64,000 nucleotides of DNA, taken from the NCBI GenBank assembly GCA_029721435.1, contig CM056588.1, positions 37,837,430 through 37,901,429 of the forward strand. Reading direction: 5' to 3'. Source of the DNA: Gymnothorax reevesii. Its lineage: Eukaryota; Chordata; Actinopteri; Anguilliformes; Muraenidae. Below the pieces are notes generated by a model. It did no database searches, was not told the origin of the DNA, and worked only from the letters and a program-made list of their open reading frames with translations. Position 1 is the first letter of the stretch. Every line of letters starts with the position of its first letter. This document shows, one piece after another, positions 58,540 to 64,000 of the stretch. Both the position numbers and the translations under genes were made by a program.

Positions 58540-60025
58540 TGACTCAGAAGCTAAATGTCAAAAAAATTGTCACTATCCATTTAATTATGGTACTCACTGC
58601 AAGACATTCAGTTTAAATCAGCTGTTGTCCTAATGCCGGAATTGTACACGTAAAGGATTTTCTAGTGGGATTTCCATCGTGCATATTGTTAAGAGCAGGA
58701 GTATGTCTCCATGTAGTAAAGGAGCTCATCAGCTCAGTGGAATTACCTCCTAATGTAATCTTGTTTGGTCTAACCAGAATAAGGCTAATTGACTGATTTT
58801 CCCTTACTGATTCTAAATTCATTAAATTAAGTCATCTTTTAATTTGTTGGTTGATTCCATCAGATTACTGTAGGCTGAACTATCTGTAAATTAAGCAATA
58901 TAACTTGCAGTTATTAAATCCAATATTCTATATTTTTCTAACTACATATTTTATATGTAGTTTAAGCAAAGGGTTCTGGGAAGCAATTCCACTTAAGTAT
59001 CAAGAGCGTTGGACTTGTGAGAAAGGTTATTGATGAATGGAATTGCTGGACTGAGATATTAAAGCTATTAAGATTAATACTCGCTTCCCCGACATTTAAA
59101 ATTCACAAAGCCGGGCGAGACGAGTGACTTTCATGATCAGCTGCTGTAGCAGATCAAGCAAAGAAGGACAACAGAAACCAGCAGAAACGGCAGCACATCT
59201 GGATTCAGAAATGAAGATCGCAGACCTCCAGCACCACACTTTTGGTAAATTCCATTCAGACACTTAAATTTGGACAATTCATACTTCAATGCTGTGATGT
59301 ACTAAGGCATAAAAACACTTTTGTTTCAGCTTTTACACTACGTGACTGGGAGAGCTAGTCTCCTGCTTGCATCTGAACTAAGATCACAAAACTGATAAAT
59401 TGGGCAAAGAATGGCTATGTCATTGCATTTGGATAAGCAATGGCTTAAATTATGAAAGAAAAACTGAATTCTATCCTAGAGTTAAGGAGGAATTGGTGCC
59501 AGAAGTTTTCTGCATATTTAATGAGCTTGCTTGGTTACCACGGCAACCGCATAAACAGAAAAATGCCAACTTGTATCTTTTTTGGTGGTTATTACATATA
59601 CCTCTTTAGTTTAATTCTGAGTTGTTTCCAGGTGTCATTTTTCATTTAACCCCAGATCACCCCTTAAGATTCTTTCACGGTAGATTGGTAGGATGTGTTA
59701 CATTCCTCCATCTCCCTTTTGTATTTTGTTGCTGGTGCCAGAATTATTTCCTTAATCTTCCTATTGTATCTCGCAACCGATACGGGAGAAGACAGGTACA
59801 ATGAAGGGACGTGGGATACACTATTGTCAGACGTGTGTAGTAACGAAGTACATACACTTCGCTACAGCACTTAAATAGTTTGAGGATTTATACTTTATTT
59901 GAGTTTTTTTTAAAACCTGGACTTTTACTGTACTACATTTCAACAAGTAGATCAGAAGGATCTAATAGCTGCGACCTCGCCTAGCATCCGTCACGAGGCC
60001 TAATGTCCATAACTGGTGATTTCTT
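58540..60025. other. No supported gene; one weak exon-like spot
   Basis: At 59211-59243 an ATG is followed by MKIADLQHHTF and then GGTAAATT, a possible donor, but there is no independent support. Confidence 0.35.
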
Positions 60026-60031
60026 GTACAA

Positions 60032-60500
60032 GTGTGATGTCGAAATTGGCAAATGACCTAGAAAATCAATAGGGAACCCTTCCTCTGTACCAAGAAGCTT
60101 GTTCTGATATGTAATAGCCATCCATCAAATTAAAGTGGAGTTACAGTGCGAAAACTGTGAAATCGGGGCAAAATCGACACTTTTTTGACCGGTGTGACCT
60201 TGGGATTCGACAGATGACCTTGAAAATCAATAGGGAACCCCTACTCTATACCAAGAAGCTTGTTGAAAGATTTCATAGCCATTCATTGAATTAAACTTGA
60301 GTTACGGTGCGAAAACCGTCAAATCGGGCAAAATCGACACTTTTTTTACCTTTGTGACCTTAGGATTTGACGGATGACCTTGAAAAACAAGAGGGAACAC
60401 CTTCTGTATGCCGAGAAGCTATTTCCAAAATTTCATAGCGATCCATGAATTCTAACTGGAGTTACAGCGCGAAAACCTGCAAACAAGGTCGTGACCTCTG
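60032..60500. repeat. 160-bp tandem repeat, three units
   Basis: Unit starts at about 60032, 60192 and 60353 (GTGTGACCTTGGGATTC-like text) with spacings 160 and 161. Each unit contains ATGACCTTGAAAATCAATAG, GGGAACCC, CCAAGAAGCTTGTT, TTTCATAGCCAT and GAGTTACGGTGCGAAAACCG. The array is followed by a tail with GACGGACAGACAGACAGA at about 60616. Probably part of a dispersed fish repeat; no coding capacity. Confidence 0.75.
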
Positions 60501-60506
60501 TGAACT

Positions 60507-60519
60507 TGACCTTTGACCT
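60507..60519 (-). promoter_or_regulatory. DR1-type nuclear receptor element, by sequence
   Basis: TGACCTTTGACCT is an exact AGGTCA direct repeat with one-base spacing on the minus strand, the consensus for HNF4, PPAR/RXR and COUP-TF. It lies in the dispersed repeat just after the 160-bp array, and two more GACCT half sites are adjacent. Function is unproven. Confidence 0.4.
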
Positions 60520-60664
60520 CGACCTTGTGCATGGACATCACTTTGGTGAAGGTCAATAACTCCTGAAAATTTCATGATGATACGACGACAGGAACATGGT
60601 GAAAAAGGTGTCACAGACGGACAGACAGACAGAAGCGTTCATAGAGCTGCTTGGTCGCAGCTAA

Positions 60665-61425
60665 AAATAAAAAGTGTACTTTCACTTTGTTACTTTGACA
60701 CTGGCCACTTTTTTACTTGTTACAAATTAAAAGATGAATGTAATTCATCATTTAACGATTATCTGGATTTGACGTGCTTGAGAGGAACAATGGTGCTCGG
60801 CGGGGTATCTTTGTGCAGATGTGTCCGCCAGCGGACATAAAGCTGCAAATTTATGTGCACAGTTACAATATTCTACCACTAGATGACACTCTTGGATCAG
60901 TTATTGAATATTCACAAGCAAGCTGAGTTTGAACTGAGTTTTGAACTTCGTTTAGAATATGGACGAGTTCACTCCAATCCATGTTTTCCAGGAGTTGCCT
61001 GAATAAAACTCCTCAGCTAAACCTGATATGCAAACTGCTCAATAAACTTGCCCATAGTATCTATCCAGCAGTTCAAAAAAAAAATAAAATCTCTTGCGAT
61101 AGAAATATTCGTTGTCCTCTGCAGCAACCACTTCAGCTATAGTGAGCAAATGGTACCCCAATTAGTAGTTAAGAAAAATCAGTTTTCTGAAGCAAAAATT
61201 CGGCATAATATTGATACTATGTAATTCTACTATTACCTATAGTCAATTATAGTGGTTTTTAAAACCGCCAGTAAACTCAAAGAAGAAGTATATAAAGGAG
61301 AGACTGCCTGTTTGTTTTTTGAATACTGTATTTTTCATTCACCTGAAAAGAGCAGGTTTTCCTGCTCAAAAACACCCCAAAAGGGCTGAATTAAAATAAT
61401 TCTGCAAAGAAGAGTGGGCAAAAAC
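60665..61425. other. No supported feature
   Basis: No gene or transposon end recognised; poly(A) near 61074-61083. Confidence 0.45.
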
Positions 61426-61429
61426 ACCT

Positions 61430-61725
61430 GCAAAGTGATGAAACAGATGCATTGCCAGTTTTCACAAATGCCTGATTGCAGGGACAACCTGTTATTAGGT
61501 TTAGGGGGGAAATTGTTTTTTCACATGGGTGACAGCGATTTGAATAACTCTTTACCCTCAATAAATGAAATGATTGTTTCAAAGCAGCATTTCGTGTTTA
61601 ATTATGTTGTCCTTGTTTTTTATTAAAATTAGTTGCATAATTTGATATATTTAACTATGACAAGCAAAAATATAAGAAATTGGGAAGAAATTGGGTATAT
61701 TTGGCAAATACTTTTCACAGCACTG
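61430..61725 (+). mobile_element. 3' end of Tc1-like element, CAGTGCTGTGAAAA family
   Basis: GCATTGCCAGTTTTCACAAA encodes the final IASF... part of the transposase, then TTATTAGGTTTAGGGGG, the inner repeat TTTTTTCACATGGGT, and the outer end CAAATACTTTTCACAGCACTG at 61725. It is the sense-orientation end of the family that gave the fragment at 28900-29600. The 5' part is missing. Confidence 0.75.
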
Positions 61726-62975
61726 TGAGGAGCCATACATCTGGCCATACGGTCCTAATTCCCAAATGTGTCCTTTTGATACAATTTGGAAAATAACACA
61801 TGCAGTAGCAGTGTCGCTGTCCTTGATTCCTTAAATTTGGTAATATATGCTGCTGTTCATACCCTAAAGTGTATTTGAAAATCATGAATCTATGATCGCA
61901 AAGCCACTTCCGTGTGACTGAAAAAGAGTGCTTCAGACTGGGACAAAATTGCAATGCTTTAAAAATGAAAAATACCAGATAATAACAATGAGAGCAGGAG
62001 GTGTCATGATAACATAATGAGTGGTGCTACTGCTGAATCATAATACGTGGTCATTAAAAGCCAAACCTTAGGATTAGTTTGAAGAGGTCAGTAAGAGACA
62101 GCTAATTATAGCTCCACTCATTCCAGTGTCATGACACGGTCTGTCCTCAGCACAGGGAGCCCAACATCTAGGTCTTATAGACTGGCGAGGATTTTTTAAA
62201 ATGAAGCAAACGAAGGGAGCATAATCAGAGAAACTTAAATGGCAGCAGTGTTTCAACAGAATGTCTGCCATCTGTGTTTGCCTCTGAAAATAATGTCCCC
62301 CATCCACATGCCACATTCCTATTCTGAGAAAGCCACGAGAAGCCAAGTCACAAGCATGACGAATTAGACATGCAGACATGCACCCACGCATGCACACGCA
62401 CCTGTAGAAGCGCAGAAATATCTTCACTTCTGACAGACAAGATCAAGAAATGAAATGCTCCCCATCTTTTATTTAAAACCATTAAAAAATTTTAAGGTGA
62501 TGATGGAAATAAATGGTGGCTGAGAAAGAGAGCGCATAATGAAATGGAGAGAAGGGAATTTATCAGGAGGCGAGGATTAAAACAGAATCCAAAATAAAGA
62601 GAAGGCAGCAGGCGGGGTGTGAGAATGATTGGAGCAAAAACAGTTAAGATAGAGAATGGGGTTGAGAGGAAGATGGTGGGCATCTGTCCAATTTGGAAGA
62701 GAGGAGGACAGCTGACAAAAGGAGCCAGATGTCTGGACCAAAGAGCCAGTGAGCCGTCCACAAACCAGGAGGCTTTATATGGTCCTTCAGACCACTAATA
62801 ATCCCATCACTACAATTTTAGTGTGCGACTGTATGCAACTTTTAGCATTTTTTAGTCTCTGACAGTTCCAAATCTACAGTTTCGGCCTATAACAGTCCCT
62901 AAACCACAGCATTAGTTTGAACCGAACAAAAAACTTTGGTCTCAGTTTCTGTCCGAAAACACTATTTACGAATTT
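61726..62975. other. No supported feature
   Basis: Ordinary sequence without gene or repeat ends. Confidence 0.45.
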
Positions 62976-62979
62976 AACT

Positions 62980-64000
62980 GTGGTTATGTGAGTAGTGGAT
63001 GACCACCAGGGCAGTCTCTTGTAGTGGATATATCTCTGTGCGCAAGCCACAGACCAAGAGTTGTATACTAAAAAGTCACCTTGTGACATGGCATGAGACG
63101 TCACCGTGTTCACTTTATATTAACCCCAGTCACACGCCAATCGTTCTCAGAAACCTGGTCTCTTCTCACAGTCTCCGAGTGACCAGGAACCCTGGCGGTC
63201 ATCCACTACTCACATAACTACAGTTACTTTCGTAACTAGCGTTATGTTTCGTACCCCCTGACCGCCAGGGCAGTCTCTTGTAATGGATGAAGAACACCAA
63301 AACGTCACAAGGAGTAATTCAGATGAGGTCTGCTTCCATTCGAGATGGAACTGCAGAAGCAAGAATATGTGACGATGCAACATTGACTCAGTAAAAACAG
63401 CTGAAGGTACATGGTGATGACCATGTTGCAGCTGCACAGATGTCCGACAGAGGATGCTGCTACACCCCTGAGTGAGTGTCCTGTGACCGGAGCCGATAAG
63501 GTTTGACCGAAGTGTTTATAGGCTGTGTCTATCACCTCAATGAACCAGTGTGATACCCTCCGTTTAGAGAGGGGTAGTCCACATTTACTTTCCGAAAAAT
63601 GAACAAACAGCTGGTCCAAACGGCATACCCCTGCTGTTGCTGTTACGTAACATTTCAGCGCCCTTACTGGACATAACAGATGTCGTCTGGGGTCACTGCT
63701 GTCAGTATAAGCTGGCAGGTCAATAACCTGGTTAATGAACCCAAGCGAAAGCACTTTGGGCAAAAAGGTTAAGTTAGGTCTGAGCCTGACACTTGAGTCA
63801 TCAACCCCCCAGTGAAGGCACAGGGGGCTGACAGGCAATGCATGCAGTTCACAGGCACGCTTAGCCATTGGGATTGCAAGGAGGAACGACGCTTTTAGGG
63901 ATAGCCAATTTAGAGGGGCTTGATTGAGGGGTTCAAAGGGAGGACCGCAGAGAAAATTCAAAACTGTTGCAAGGTCCCAGGGAGGCGGTCTAGTCACCCT
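62980..64000 (-). mobile_element. DIRS-like retroelement, 3' end, continues past window
   Basis: The minus-strand tyrosine recombinase at 63340-64000 is followed by non-coding sequence with inverted segments: GTTATGTGAGTAGTGGATGA with CCACCAGGGCAG (62984-63016) is the complement of text at 63187-63221 (CCCTGGCGGTCATCCACTAC). A direct repeat, GACC(A/G)CCAGGGCAGTCTCTTGTA, occurs near 63000 and 63260. Inverted and split terminal repeats together with a tyrosine recombinase are the DIRS order hallmark. The right end of the element is outside the window. Confidence 0.65.
63305..63997 (-). pseudogene. DIRS-type tyrosine recombinase, frameshifted
   Basis: The frame runs in from beyond the right edge and encodes the catalytic half of a YR integrase: SFLLAIPMAKRACELHAL around the first conserved Arg, CPVRALKCYV, DQLFVHF and then GHSLRGVAASS, the His-x-x-Arg box. 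After GHLC the match continues in another frame (ICAAATWSSPCTFSCFY), so a single-base change has shifted it, and a stop follows the position of the expected nucleophilic Tyr. The last part of the translated 230-residue frame is therefore not the native C-terminus. It is inactive as written. Confidence 0.75.

Overview
This looks like a stretch of vertebrate, most probably ray-finned fish, nuclear genome. It is AT-rich, almost all non-coding, full of (CA)n and (GA)n microsatellites, and dense in element types characteristic of teleosts: several Tc1/mariner lineages, TTAA-flanked and hAT-type MITEs, a DIRS-type tyrosine-recombinase retroelement, a solo LTR and L2-like LINE tails. There are no operons, rRNAs or CRISPR arrays. 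Family names were assigned by reading motifs and from memory of fish repeats; no database search was possible.

Only one host gene is convincing. It lies on the minus strand and is spliced. Four candidate exons can be read in transcription order: 45525-45446 (A), 39064-38837 (B), 33841-33524 (C) and 26053-about 25916 (D). Every acceptor has a polypyrimidine tract and AG, and donors A to C are GT. Three consecutive junctions share phase 2 and join to one open frame that continues on both sides of the window portion. B and C are symmetric exons rich in Gly, Pro, Ser and Arg; D encodes a hydrophobic then acidic conserved-looking segment. I cannot name the gene. Its 5' part must lie beyond position 45.5 kb, probably outside the window, and no further 3' exon was found.

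Layout: 1-10 kb holds a 31-bp minisatellite, an internally deleted Tc1-like element (2162-2702), a 939-bp TTAA element (3821-4759), and two copies of one Tc1 family in opposite orientation. The first copy (5190-6293) has lost its own ends and sits between 330-bp inverted repeats of other origin; the second (8110-9704) keeps its ends but its transposase is broken. 10-24 kb is intergenic sequence with many small MITEs, several nearly perfectly palindromic. 24.5-45.5 kb is the gene region: a 47-bp minisatellite, exon D between CU and UG repeats, long CA-rich introns, exon C beside a 36-bp minisatellite, then exons B and A. 45.5-64 kb is again repeats: a 440-bp TTAA element, a LINE tail carrying a hAT MITE, a 1128-bp solo LTR with GGGAC target duplications, Tc1/mariner fragments, a 160-bp tandem array, and at the right edge the 3' end of a degenerate DIRS-like element.

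The parts do not form a pathway. The most interesting places are the unnamed spliced gene with its repeat-flanked exon D, the Tc1 core captured within foreign inverted repeats, and the two in-phase minisatellites.
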